This document shows positions 8,705-18,068 of a stretch of 60,740 bases of DNA, piece by piece. The DNA comes from Bacteroidia bacterium. GTDB taxonomy: Bacteria; Bacteroidota; Bacteroidia; Bacteroidales; VadinHA17. Both the position numbers and the translations under genes were made by a program. Position 1 is the first letter of the stretch. Each line of letters begins with the position of its first letter. The DNA is taken from NCBI GenBank assembly GCA_026391215.1, contig JAPLDX010000133.1, positions 1 through 60,740 of the forward strand, read 5' to 3'. The notes beneath the pieces were generated by a model that did not search any database, had not been told where the DNA came from, and worked only from the letters and a program-made list of their open reading frames with translations.

Positions 8705-9958
8705 ATTGCGGGTAACATAGAGAGATCCGTCCTGCATCTTGACCTCGACACTTTTTTTGTATCTGTGGAGAGGTTGAAGAACAGCAGGCTCAACGGCAAG
8801 CCGGTGATAATAGGCGGCATGTCGGATCGCGGTGTAGTGTCGAGCTGCAGCTATGAGGCCAGAAAATACGGAGTAAACTCCGCCATGCCCATGAGGATGG
8901 CCAGGAACATGTGTCCCGATGCCATAATAATACGCGGCGACATGGAGTCGTACAGCAAGTATTCACACATGGTTACCGATATAATTGCCGAAAGAGCGCC
9001 GCTTTATGAGAAGTCTTCGATTGATGAGCATTATATCGACATCACCGGTATGGATCGCTTTTACGGGTGCAGTAAATGGTCGCATGAGCTGCGCCAGCAT
9101 ATAATAAAGGAGACCGGGCTGCCAATTTCAACAGGGCTTTCCATAAACAAAACCGTTTCAAAGATAGCTACCGGCGAGGCAAAGCCGAACGGCGAGATAG
9201 AGGTACAAAAAGAGATAGTACTCCCCTTTCTTGACCCGCTGTCGATAGGCAAGATACCGATGATCGGCCAGAAAACATATCATGTGCTCCGGTCAATGGG
9301 CATAGCAACCATATACACCCTGAGGAATATCCCTGCAGAGATGCTTGAAAAGCTGATGGGCAAAAACGGCATCGAGGTGTGGAAAAGAGCCAATGGAATA
9401 GATTCCACTCCCGTGATAAGTTATTCGGAGCAGAAATCCATAAGCACCGAACATACATTTGAAAAAGACACCACCGATATGGCACGACTCAACCAGCTGC
9501 TGGTGAGCATGGTGGAAAAGATTGCCTACGATATGAGAAAGCAGGAAAAACTGACCTCCTGCGTCACTGTGAAAATAAGGTATTCAAATTTTGATACGCA
9601 TACCCTGCAGAAAAGGATCCCCTATACGGCTTTCGATCACGTACTTGCAGAGATCGCCAAGGAACTGTTTGCCAGGCTGTACCAGAGACGCATGCTTATC
9701 AGGCTTATCGGTGTAAGGTTCAGCCACCTGGTACAGGGAGTCCAGCAACTCGACCTGTTCGATGACACTCCTGAAAAAGTAAGCCTTTACATGGCCATGG
9801 ATAAGCTCAGAAGGCGTTTCGGGCGGGATACGGTACGGAGAGCTGCCGGGGTGATGACCAGCAGCGAAAGAGAGGAAAAAGCCCTTAAACAGCTTGAAAA
9901 TGCGGTTTGCGAACGGAAAATGATGGAGGAACGGCTGAGGGGTTATTATGTATCTTAA
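8705..9958 (+). CDS. dinB: DinB/ImuB-like Y-family DNA polymerase, apparent non-canonical ATT start
   Basis: The Y-family polymerase reads in frame from at least 8705. The first canonical start, GTG at 8765, would remove the essential HLDLDTFF motif encoded at 8735-8758. No ATG, GTG or TTG lies between that GTG and the upstream in-frame stop at 8678, so the best start is ATT at 8705. Later motifs include YSKYSHMV and SSIDEHYIDITG (catalytic acidic pair), HhH-type segments near SIGKIPMIGQKT, and a little-finger domain. QQLDLF near the C-terminus is a beta-clamp-binding motif. It makes error-prone bypass DNA synthesis and overlaps dnaE2 by 11 bp. Its 5' half looks GC-richer than the neighbours. 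Confidence 0.9.
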   Translation: MAGNIERSVLHLDLDTFFVSVERLKNSRLNGKPVIIGGMSDRGVVSSCSYEARKYGVNSAMPMRMARNMCPDAIIIRGDMESYSKYSHMVTDIIAERAPLYEKSSIDEHYIDITGMDRFYGCSKWSHELRQHIIKETGLPISTGLSINKTVSKIATGEAKPNGEIEVQKEIVLPFLDPLSIGKIPMIGQKTYHVLRSMGIATIYTLRNIPAEMLEKLMGKNGIEVWKRANGIDSTPVISYSEQKSISTEHTFEKDTTDMARLNQLLVSMVEKIAYDMRKQEKLTSCVTVKIRYSNFDTHTLQKRIPYTAFDHVLAEIAKELFARLYQRRMLIRLIGVRFSHLVQGVQQLDLFDDTPEKVSLYMAMDKLRRRFGRDTVRRAAGVMTSSEREEKALKQLENAVCERKMMEERLRGYYVS

Positions 9959-12881
9959 CTGTCATTCATATTACAGTCTTCGTTATGGAACGATGTCCGT
10001 TGAGCAGCTGGTACAGCAGGCCGTCTCTGCTGGAGCTGAAGCGATAACGCTGACGGATATCAATAATTCAACTGCCATACCTGAATTTGCAGGGGAATGC
10101 ATCAAAAACAACCTCAGACCTGTTGCCGGCATTGAATTCAGAAATGATAATGATCTTCAATACATAGGGATAGCGCGAAATAACAACGGATTAAGAGAAC
10201 TGAATGAATTCCTGTCAAAGCTCAATTTCGAAAAAACGCCGGTCCCGTTCCCGGCACCCCTATTCTCCCAGTCATACATCATTTATTCATTTTCGAAATC
10301 TCCCAAACGTAAATTATTTGATAATGAACGCATTGGCATAAAGACAGAAGAGGCAAACAGGCTCCTGTCACTTGAATCAAAGGATAGAGATCCAATGGTT
10401 ATTGTGCAACCGGTTACATTTGCCGGGAAGGATGATATTTTCATTCACAGAAGCCTTCGGGCAGTCGATAATAACATTCTCCTGAGCCATGTCAAGCCGT
10501 GGCAATGTGCCGGGGAGAATGAGCTTCTCAGTTCCCCTGATTATCTGAGAAGAGCATTTTCAGAATACCCGGTAATAATCAGCAATACTGAAAAGCTGCT
10601 CGGAGATTGCAGCCTCGACTTTGACAGGGAAAGTCAAAAAAACAAAAATATCTTTTCGGCAAGCAGATATGACGACAAACTGCTGCTTGAAAAGCTAGCC
10701 TGGGACGGGATGATATACAGGTACGGGAAACAGAATGATGAGGCAAGGAAAAGAATAAAGCATGAGCTTGAGATAATCGACAAGCTGGGGTTTTCGGCGT
10801 ACTTCCTGATAACCTGGGATATAATCCGGTACTCAATGGCAAGGGGTTTTTACCACGTCGGAAGAGGAAGCGGAGCCAATTCCATTGTTGCTTATTGCTT
10901 GAAGATCACCAACGTTGACCCTATTGACCTGAACCTTTACTTTGAGAGATTCATAAATCCCAAACGAAGCAGTCCTCCCGACTTCGACATTGATTATTCA
11001 TGGAAGGACCGGGATGAGGTTATCGATTACATCTTTAAAAGGTATGGGTATAATCATACCGCCCTTCTTGGAACGATAAGCACCTTCAGGGGAAAATCAA
11101 TCGTTAGGGAACTCGGGAAAGTCCATGGATTACCAAAAGAAGAGATTGATGCAATAATTGACAATCCATCATCCGAAACAAACAGGAACGGGATAACCGA
11201 TGTTATCTTTTCTACCGGACGCAGGATAGCTGATTTCCCGAATATGAGAAGCATTCATGCAGGGGGCATCCTCATTTCGGAGGAACCGGTATCATGCTAC
11301 ACCGCCCTTGATATGCCACCCAAAGGATTTCCGACAACCCAGTGGGATATGTATACTGCTAAAGAGATTGGTTTTGAGAAGCTTGACATACTCAGCCAGA
11401 GGGGTATCGGGCATATACGTGAAAGCGCCGATATAATCCTGAGGAACAGGGCAATAGATGTGGATGTTCACGCAATACAGAAGTTCAAGAACGATCAGAA
11501 GATCAAGGAGTATCTTAAAACCGGTGAGACAAAAGGGTGCTTTTATGTTGAAAGTCCTTCGATGCGCGGCCTCCTGCAGAAGCTCAGGTGCGATGACTAT
11601 AAAACCCTTGTCGCCGCCAGCTCGATAATCAGGCCGGGAGTTGCCCGCTCCGGGATGATGCGGGAATACATATATCGCTTCCATAATCCACACAACTTTA
11701 AGTACTTACACCCGATAATGAAAGAACAGCTTGAGGAGACTTTCGGAGTTATGGTCTACCAGGAAGATGTCCTTAAAGTATGTCATCATTTTGCCGGTCT
11801 CGACCTTGCCGATGCAGATACCCTTCGCCGTGCAATGAGCGGAAAATTCCGGTCGAAGCAGGAAATGAAGCGGATAGTTGATAAGTTCTTTTCAAACTGC
11901 CTCGAAAAGGGATACAGTGAAAAGCTTACAAAAGAGGTATGGCGGCAGATTGAGTCTTTCGCGGGTTATTCATTCTCAAAGGCTCACTCGGCATCCTATG
12001 CCGTAGAGAGCTTCCAGAGCCTTTATCTTAAAGCTCATTTCCCTCTGGAATTCATAGTAGCGGTTATTAATAATTTCGGCGGATTTTACAGGACATGGGT
12101 CTATGTTCATGAAGCAAAGAGATATGGGGCAAATATTCAGCTGCCTTGCGTGAACAGGAGCACTTACAAGACAACCATCTATGGTACAGATATCTATCTT
12201 GGATTTATCCATATAATGAGCGTTGAAGAAAAGCTTGCGAAATCAATTGAGGAGAACCGTCTGGCTGAAGGACCATTCTCAGGTCTGAGCGATTTTATAA
12301 CACGGCTCAGTCCCGGACTGGAACAGGTGATACTTCTTATAAGGGCCGGGGCATTCAGGTTCACCGGAAAAAAAAAGTCGGTGCTGCTGTGGGAAACCCA
12401 CATGATGATGAATAAAACCAGGCCGGATACCATGAGGCCTCTATTCTCCTACCCTGTTAAAGAATTTGCCCTCCCCGATCTTGAACACGACAGGCTTGAC
12501 GATGCTTATGATGAAATAGAACTTTTAAGCTTTCCTGTGTCATTGACATGGTTCGACATGCTTGAAACACAATTCAGGGGAGAGATATCAGCCCGTGATA
12601 TGATCAGTCATATCGGAAAGAGAGTCAGAATGGTCGGCCACCTGGTGACTATCAAGTACATAAGGACAATCAAAAAGGAATGGATGAATTTCGGGTGTTT
12701 TATTGATCCTGAAGGCAGCTTCTTTGACACAACACATTTTCCTCAGTCACTGAAGGAGTATCCGTTTAAAGGAGCAGGTACATATCTCATCCTTGGTAAA
12801 GTCGTTGAAGAGTTTGGTTATCCTTCGGTTGAAGTTGAAAAAATAGCCAGGCTTCCTGTTAAACCTGATAAAAGATACTGA
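9948..12881 (+). CDS. DnaE2/ImuC-like error-prone DNA polymerase III alpha subunit
   Basis: 977 residues, shorter than replicative DnaE (~1160). The N-terminal PHP domain is degenerate: the usual H-x-H start is NCH in YLNCHSYYSL, and the usual TDHG is TDIN, so the metal site and any proofreading look lost. The polymerase core has YHVGRGSGANS, the catalytic PPDFDIDYSW segment near residue 345, and GVMVYQEDVLKV. HhH and OB-fold regions follow (VRMVGHLVTIKYIRTIKKEW near residue 893). The 11-bp overlap with dinB indicates translational coupling. Together with the S24 repressor this forms a mutagenic repair cassette. No ImuA gene is present here. Confidence 0.93.
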   Translation: MYLNCHSYYSLRYGTMSVEQLVQQAVSAGAEAITLTDINNSTAIPEFAGECIKNNLRPVAGIEFRNDNDLQYIGIARNNNGLRELNEFLSKLNFEKTPVPFPAPLFSQSYIIYSFSKSPKRKLFDNERIGIKTEEANRLLSLESKDRDPMVIVQPVTFAGKDDIFIHRSLRAVDNNILLSHVKPWQCAGENELLSSPDYLRRAFSEYPVIISNTEKLLGDCSLDFDRESQKNKNIFSASRYDDKLLLEKLAWDGMIYRYGKQNDEARKRIKHELEIIDKLGFSAYFLITWDIIRYSMARGFYHVGRGSGANSIVAYCLKITNVDPIDLNLYFERFINPKRSSPPDFDIDYSWKDRDEVIDYIFKRYGYNHTALLGTISTFRGKSIVRELGKVHGLPKEEIDAIIDNPSSETNRNGITDVIFSTGRRIADFPNMRSIHAGGILISEEPVSCYTALDMPPKGFPTTQWDMYTAKEIGFEKLDILSQRGIGHIRESADIILRNRAIDVDVHAIQKFKNDQKIKEYLKTGETKGCFYVESPSMRGLLQKLRCDDYKTLVAASSIIRPGVARSGMMREYIYRFHNPHNFKYLHPIMKEQLEETFGVMVYQEDVLKVCHHFAGLDLADADTLRRAMSGKFRSKQEMKRIVDKFFSNCLEKGYSEKLTKEVWRQIESFAGYSFSKAHSASYAVESFQSLYLKAHFPLEFIVAVINNFGGFYRTWVYVHEAKRYGANIQLPCVNRSTYKTTIYGTDIYLGFIHIMSVEEKLAKSIEENRLAEGPFSGLSDFITRLSPGLEQVILLIRAGAFRFTGKKKSVLLWETHMMMNKTRPDTMRPLFSYPVKEFALPDLEHDRLDDAYDEIELLSFPVSLTWFDMLETQFRGEISARDMISHIGKRVRMVGHLVTIKYIRTIKKEWMNFGCFIDPEGSFFDTTHFPQSLKEYPFKGAGTYLILGKVVEEFGYPSVEVEKIARLPVKPDKRY

Positions 12882-12895
12882 TAAATATCATATAA

Positions 12896-15067
12896 TCAAC
12901 TATTTATGCGGATTACTTTCAAAACTCCTTTGATGGCATGTATTTTTCTTATTATACCATGCAGGACATCATTATTTGGCACAAGCAGATTCAGGATACC
13001 TTCAAACATTCCCTCTTCCATGTTATAATTGAAATTCCGTATAGTTACATTATACTTTGTAATAATATCAGAAATTTTGTTTACAATACTTATATCCTCA
13101 ACTCCTGTTATCTTTATGGATGTAATAAAATATGTCAGGTTTTTTGTTTTGATCCATCTTGCAGAAACCACCCTGTATGGATATCTGGCCATCATATTAT
13201 GGGCGTTAGGACAGCTGGTTCTGTGGATCTTGATTCCTTCTGAAATTGTTACGAAGCCGAATACTGTATCTCCAAAAACAGGATTACAGCACTTTGAAAG
13301 CCTATAGTCAAGTCCCTCCATCCTATCTTCAATGATCAGGAAATCTGCATATTGGGTGTCACCAATATCTTTGACCTCCTTTTCCGCTGGCAAAGGAGCC
13401 TGGGCAACAGGTTGAGGTGCCTGATCCTTCTGCAGGATCTCCTTAATCTCCAGAAGCTCAATTTTCCCGCTTTCTATCAGGAAATAAAGATCCTGTGCTG
13501 TTTTGAGATTATAATGATTGATCAGCCTTTGAATGACTGTATAGCCATAGGGCATTTTCCAGTTCTTCAGCCGGCGCATCAGCATTTCCTTCCCTTCGGC
13601 TGCTGCCCTTGTTTTTTCCTCGTTTAACGCCAGTTTTATCTTTGTTCTGGCTTTGCTTGTCACAACAAAGGAAAGCCAGTCACGCTTTGGCTTCTGGTTC
13701 TTGCTCCTTATAATATCGACATGATCCCCATTCTGCAGTATATGCTTTATTGTTACGTTTTTACCATTTACTTTCCCTCCTACGCAGGAAGCTCCAACGT
13801 CAGTATGTATTTCAAATGCAAAATCCAGGACCGTCGCACCTGCCGGAAGCTGTCTCAGATCTCCCTTCGGGGTAAACACAAATACTTCATCGGTATATAA
13901 GCCTGATCTTATCTGGTCGAGAAATGAACTCTCCTCCTTTTCAGAAGATTCAAGTATCTCACGCATTTTGGTAAGCCAGGTATCAAGTCCGCCCTCGCCT
14001 TTCATGCCCTTATACTTGAAATGTGCTGCCAGTCCTTTTTCTGCTATCTCATCCATTCTTGTCGAGCGGATCTGGACTTCAACCCACTTACCCCGGGGAC
14101 CAACCACTGTAGTATGCAGCGATTCATAGCCGTTTGATTTGGGAACAGAGATCCAATCACGCAGCCTGCTTGGATTAGGCTGGTACAGATCAGTAACTAT
14201 CGAATAAGCTCTCCAGCATTCTGATTTTTCGTTTTCTACATCACTGTCAAGTATGATCCTGACAGCAAACAGGTCGTAAATCTCATCAAATTCCACTCCC
14301 TGCTTTTTCATTTTAAGCATTATGGAATGAATTGATTTTGTGCGGCTCTTGATTGAGAATTTGAAACCGTTCTTTTCGAGTTTTTCCTTAAGCGGCTGTG
14401 AAAATTCCCGTATCAGCCTGTTTCGCGATGCAGTGGTCTGTTTCAGCCTGTTTTCGACATAATTATATTGATCAGGTTCAAGATATTTCACGGCAAGGTC
14501 CTCCATTTCCAGCTTAATATTGTAGAATCCAAGCCTGTGAGTAAGAGGTGCATAAAGGAAGTATGTCTCAGAAGCAAGAGGCAGCCTCTCCTTTTCAGGG
14601 GCTGTATCCAGATTTCGCATATATTCGAGACGCTCAACCATCTTGATAAGGATAACCCGGACATCGTCTGCAAGGCTTAACAACAATTTACGGAAGTTTT
14701 CTGCCTGGTATGATGACTGCATTGATTCAATGCTGCTTATCCTGGAGAAACCATTTAATATCTCTACCACCTTCTTTCCAAATTCCTTTTCAACCTCTTT
14801 TGGGGTGATAGTCAGCTTATTATATGAATCATGCAAAAGAGCAGTAACAATTGAGGTCAGTCCCAGATCCATTTCTCCTGCAATTATCCTTGCAACTGAA
14901 AGAGCATGAAGGATCTGAGCTTTACCGGTAAGCGTCACACAATCTCCGCATGAATCTATTGCAAGGTCCAGTGCTCTTCTGATCTTTCCAATATCTTCAG
15001 GGGCAACTGTCTTCCTGGTTGCCCTTAACAATGCCCTGTATCCCGATTGAAGTTCTTGTGAATTCAC
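12896..15067 (-). CDS. relA: RelA/SpoT-family (p)ppGpp synthetase with degenerate hydrolase site
   Basis: 723 residues with the full RSH layout: HD region (~30-190), synthetase (~230-350), TGS (~395-455), and zinc-finger/ACT C-terminus. The synthetase has YDLFAVRI, RDWISVPKSNGYESLHTTV and EVQIRS...AEKGLAAHFKYKG. In the HD domain His54, His79 and Asp80 remain, but the HDxxED acidic pair is replaced by Asn83-Lys84. The usual DRLHNMRT block reads ERLEYMRN. Hydrolase activity is therefore probably lost, and the protein should act as a RelA-type synthetase during starvation. It is convergent with dnaE2. Confidence 0.92.
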   Translation of the reverse strand: MNSQELQSGYRALLRATRKTVAPEDIGKIRRALDLAIDSCGDCVTLTGKAQILHALSVARIIAGEMDLGLTSIVTALLHDSYNKLTITPKEVEKEFGKKVVEILNGFSRISSIESMQSSYQAENFRKLLLSLADDVRVILIKMVERLEYMRNLDTAPEKERLPLASETYFLYAPLTHRLGFYNIKLEMEDLAVKYLEPDQYNYVENRLKQTTASRNRLIREFSQPLKEKLEKNGFKFSIKSRTKSIHSIMLKMKKQGVEFDEIYDLFAVRIILDSDVENEKSECWRAYSIVTDLYQPNPSRLRDWISVPKSNGYESLHTTVVGPRGKWVEVQIRSTRMDEIAEKGLAAHFKYKGMKGEGGLDTWLTKMREILESSEKEESSFLDQIRSGLYTDEVFVFTPKGDLRQLPAGATVLDFAFEIHTDVGASCVGGKVNGKNVTIKHILQNGDHVDIIRSKNQKPKRDWLSFVVTSKARTKIKLALNEEKTRAAAEGKEMLMRRLKNWKMPYGYTVIQRLINHYNLKTAQDLYFLIESGKIELLEIKEILQKDQAPQPVAQAPLPAEKEVKDIGDTQYADFLIIEDRMEGLDYRLSKCCNPVFGDTVFGFVTISEGIKIHRTSCPNAHNMMARYPYRVVSARWIKTKNLTYFITSIKITGVEDISIVNKISDIITKYNVTIRNFNYNMEEGMFEGILNLLVPNNDVLHGIIRKIHAIKGVLKVIRINS

Positions 15068-15140
15068 CTGAGATTATTATATAAATTAGTCCTGGTGCAA
15101 GTAAATAAATATTATTTTATTTAATTCCTGTTACAACTAA

Positions 15141-15174
15141 AAATCCCCGGCTCTTTTCAGAATCCCGGGGATTT
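15141..15174 (-). terminator. Hairpin terminator after the outer-membrane protein gene
   Basis: A perfect 10-bp inverted repeat, AAATCCCCGG at 15141-15150 and CCGGGGATTT at 15165-15174, with a 14-nt loop. On the minus strand it lies about 20 nt after the stop codon at 15194 and ends in ATTTTTAG-type sequence. Confidence 0.75.
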
Positions 15175-15193
15175 ATCGATCAGGTAATTAGTT

Positions 15194-16270
15194 TTATCTG
15201 AATGAGATCCCCAATCCTGTCGATACAACATTATACTGTGCCCTTGTATAATCGGCATGGATGGTAAGTACTGCAAACTTCAGCCTGAAACCTATATTAG
15301 CCCTTAGTCCTGAGAAATTTTCAATGTTCATCTCGGGAAAGCTTTCACCTTTTCTAACCCCGCTATCGTTATATACAGCATTTGTTCCAACAAGAACTGG
15401 TGTAGGATAATTGCCGGACAGTTTGAGAACTGTACTAGTCTTGGTATAGCCCAATCCACCATAAAATGTTATGACTGCAAGGTTTACTGATGCTATAGCA
15501 CTTACATTCAAAGCTGTAACAGTTGCAGACAAATTCTGGTCACTAAAAGATGTTGCAGTGTATGTAGCATAATCCGTCAAAGAAGGTGGCTGCAAATTGA
15601 TCGGGACATTTCCATTCAACCTGGTATATCCTGCAAAAATAGATGCATCAACAGGCAGAAGCTCATTGCCTGGTATGTATTGCATTATGCTGTGCATCAG
15701 CCCGACACCCCATAACATAACATCACCCTTGAACTTATCCTGATCGAGCCGCAATCTTGGAATGAATCTTCCCTTTATTTCAGTTCCCAGTGGAAGACCT
15801 ATTCCTATCTGGGCAGTGGGTACCGGGATATATTTCCAGGCGGTTCCAGGAGGCGTATTAAATGTTGCAAGGGTATATCCTCCGGCTGAATAAGTCATCG
15901 CCGGACCATTTTCATTAGGACCAGCTATTGTAGGTGCCGGACCAGTTTTAGGACTTATATTTGTTGAAAGGTCCAGTGTTGATAAATCAAATGTTTCTGC
16001 TGAAGAGGGTACAAATCCGACATTTAATCCTGCAGTAACATCAAAGCCTCCGAATTTATGAGGTTTGGCAGTATTGTACCAGCCACCGTTCAATCCGGCC
16101 CCAAAAGCATTGATCCATGGAGCCATATAGGATTCCAGGAACTTAACACCGTCAGCAGTATTGCTTTTTAAGAAGTCGAACTTGTTATAAAACTGTGAAA
16201 AAGCAGCCGATGAAAACAATACAATCGTGATCATCAGGGTTGCAATACGTTTTGTGAACAGTCTATTCAT
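15194..16270 (-). CDS. Exported outer-membrane beta-barrel-like protein (DUF6588-like)
   Basis: 358 residues with a signal peptide (MITIVLFSSAAFSQ) after a short basic N-terminus. The mature protein is rich in alternating aromatic and Gly segments and ends in YNVVSTGLGISFR, with the terminal aromatic common in outer-membrane barrels. NAFGAGLNGGWYNTAKPHKFGGFD near residue 55 resembles the DUF6588 family of Bacteroidetes, from memory and not certain. It is monocistronic, with a strong hairpin after the stop. Function unknown; a channel or structural envelope role is possible. Confidence 0.75.
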   Translation of the reverse strand: MNRLFTKRIATLMITIVLFSSAAFSQFYNKFDFLKSNTADGVKFLESYMAPWINAFGAGLNGGWYNTAKPHKFGGFDVTAGLNVGFVPSSAETFDLSTLDLSTNISPKTGPAPTIAGPNENGPAMTYSAGGYTLATFNTPPGTAWKYIPVPTAQIGIGLPLGTEIKGRFIPRLRLDQDKFKGDVMLWGVGLMHSIMQYIPGNELLPVDASIFAGYTRLNGNVPINLQPPSLTDYATYTATSFSDQNLSATVTALNVSAIASVNLAVITFYGGLGYTKTSTVLKLSGNYPTPVLVGTNAVYNDSGVRKGESFPEMNIENFSGLRANIGFRLKFAVLTIHADYTRAQYNVVSTGLGISFR

Positions 16271-16414
16271 AGTCAGTGGATTTAGTAATTATCGGAACAA
16301 ATATAGAAAAATTTGATAACTCAAGTTAATGCCCTGCCTCAAATTACATAACGCATTCACAACTCCAAAGGTTGCATTAAAAGTAATAAATGAAGTGTTT
16401 ATCCGGTATCTGGA

Positions 16415-16927
16415 CTACTTTTCTTCTATACCCTCAAGCCCTTCCAGTTCTTCAATACCTAATGTATTTGAGAGTTCTGACAGCTCTTTCAGGTTAATAT
16501 TACCTTTTATGGAAATAAGTGAGTTGCCGCCGGTACCTCCTGAAATGACAAGGAGTTCCGATATATTGTCTCCATTCTGTCTGACCAGAAACATTGTCTG
16601 ATCATGACCATCCTTCACCACCATAAGCTCATCATATGCCGAGAAATCAAAACTCTTCCTTAGCTCGAGAAAGAAATTTATCTTTTTGGCTGAAATAGAA
16701 TCATCTTCTGACAATATCCTGATTGATTTAAGCCTGAGCATGATATTATCAGGCTTGCTTTCAGCCTCCAGGGAGCCAAGCAGGTTTAACATTCTGCCTG
16801 AGATTGATACGTATGTAAAACCCTCCTGGTCAGAGTATTTGTCAAATAGCTCATCAACCGGATTTGTCTGGGCATTCAATGCCGAACATATCAGAAATAC
16901 CCCTATGATTAAAAACTGCCTCTTCAT
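16415..16927 (-). CDS. DUF4252 protein (copy 1), exported
   Basis: 170 residues with a signal peptide (MKRQFLIIGVFLICSALNAQ). It has the DUF4252 pattern: VDELFDKYSDQEGFTYVSISG, LKSIRILSEDD, YDELMVVKDGHDQTMFLVRQNG, and ELLVISGG...LISIKGNINLKEL. It is the last gene of a four-gene minus-strand operon (DUF4252, sigma factor, anti-sigma-like, DUF4252) and starts 6 bp after the anti-sigma-like gene. DUF4252 genes often accompany ECF sigma factors in Bacteroidetes. Probably periplasmic; molecular role unknown. Confidence 0.9.
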   Translation of the reverse strand: MKRQFLIIGVFLICSALNAQTNPVDELFDKYSDQEGFTYVSISGRMLNLLGSLEAESKPDNIMLRLKSIRILSEDDSISAKKINFFLELRKSFDFSAYDELMVVKDGHDQTMFLVRQNGDNISELLVISGGTGGNSLISIKGNINLKELSELSNTLGIEELEGLEGIEEK

Positions 16928-16933
16928 TTTAAT

Positions 16934-17521
16934 TTATTTATTATTGTTTCTTATGTTTATCTGATTCTCATTTGTAGATATTTGTTCAAAAAGCTTTATC
17001 CTTTTCAGGTTTTTTGAAATTATTACGGCTGACCTATCTATTGATCTCATACCTGTCAGTGTTGCAATTTGAATTTTACCTATTGGTTTTAATGCCTGTG
17101 TTCCCTTATTGAGCTTTACTGACACTTCATTCAGGATCCTCATTGTTTCGGCATATGCAAGCTTAGGATCTGAAAAAGTATCTTCTTGCTTCGGCTGAGG
17201 GAAAAAGAGAAAATATGAGCCTATCAGCAGAAGGATTGCTGCTGCAGAACTCAGAATATAGATATACCTCTTCCTGACAGATATGCTGCTTTTGTTCTTT
17301 TCAGTATCATAGACAACTTTCTTAATTCTCTCCTCAAAATCTGCTGACGGGACCGGTATAACATCAGCACAGCTGTAATGGCTGAATATCTCTTTTTCAG
17401 CTTCATAACCATCCAGGATATCATCGCCTGAAAAGTACTTTCTCAGGTCTTCTTCCTCTGACAAGGAGGTATCCCCGTTATAATACTTTTCCAGTAATTC
17501 TTTCAGTCTTTCCTCTTTCAT
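16934..17521 (-). CDS. Membrane anti-sigma-like protein
   Basis: 195 residues. The N-terminal ~95 residues are acidic and helical (LLEKYYNGDTSLSEEEDLRKYF), a pattern common in Bacteroidetes anti-sigma proteins. One membrane segment follows at about 87-107 (YIYILSSAAAILLLIGSYF), then a periplasmic C-terminus. Its start lies inside the sigma-factor gene (44-bp overlap), which indicates translational coupling. It is inferred to bind and hold the ECF sigma factor at the membrane. No standard zinc anti-sigma (HxxxCxxC) motif is present. Confidence 0.75.
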   Translation of the reverse strand: MKEERLKELLEKYYNGDTSLSEEEDLRKYFSGDDILDGYEAEKEIFSHYSCADVIPVPSADFEERIKKVVYDTEKNKSSISVRKRYIYILSSAAAILLLIGSYFLFFPQPKQEDTFSDPKLAYAETMRILNEVSVKLNKGTQALKPIGKIQIATLTGMRSIDRSAVIISKNLKRIKLFEQISTNENQINIRNNNK

Positions 17522-18020
17522 CCGTGTACTTAATATATTTTTCCTTTATCATCTGTCGTGCTCTTGACAATATTACCCTCAGGTTATTTATATTCATGCC
17601 ATTCTGGCTGGCTATTTCCTCATATGACATACCGTTAATCTCACGTAACTGAACCAGGTCTCTGCAGGCCTCCGGCAGATCATCAATTATTCCGCTAACA
17701 ATTTCCCTTGTTTCCAGGCTTACCATCTGGTCGTACGGTGTCGGGGACTGATCAGCGGCTTGAGTATCTGATCCGTCTTTTTCAGAGTCAATATATTTCC
17801 ATTTTCTAAGGAGATCAATGCAGCTGTTCCTGGTCATTGTAACGGCTAGTGCGTTGATATTTTCATAATAATCAAGCTTATCTTTCATCATCCACATCTT
17901 CATGAAGACCTCCTGAACAACATCTTCTGATTCCTGCCTGTTTTTAATGATACTGTAAGCAATGACAAACAGTTTACGGTTCAGCTTATGTATTATATCA
18001 TTAAATGCATTACGCGTCAT
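17478..18020 (-). CDS. ECF-type RNA polymerase sigma factor
   Basis: 180 residues, the normal ECF length. Region 2 is visible near residues 15-80 (AYSIIKNRQESEDVVQEVFMKMW and ALAVTMTRNSCIDLLR). Region 4 lies near residues 110-165 (LPEACRDLVQLREINGMSYEEIAS then NINNLRVILSRARQMI). It directs RNA polymerase to a small regulon. It overlaps the anti-sigma-like gene and is flanked by two DUF4252 genes, which are the obvious candidates for its own targets. Confidence 0.93.
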   Translation of the reverse strand: MTRNAFNDIIHKLNRKLFVIAYSIIKNRQESEDVVQEVFMKMWMMKDKLDYYENINALAVTMTRNSCIDLLRKWKYIDSEKDGSDTQAADQSPTPYDQMVSLETREIVSGIIDDLPEACRDLVQLREINGMSYEEIASQNGMNINNLRVILSRARQMIKEKYIKYTDERGKTERITGKVL

Positions 18021-18068
18021 CAGGCAAGAATCCTAAAACAAATTCAGATCAAAGATAAAACAATCGAT

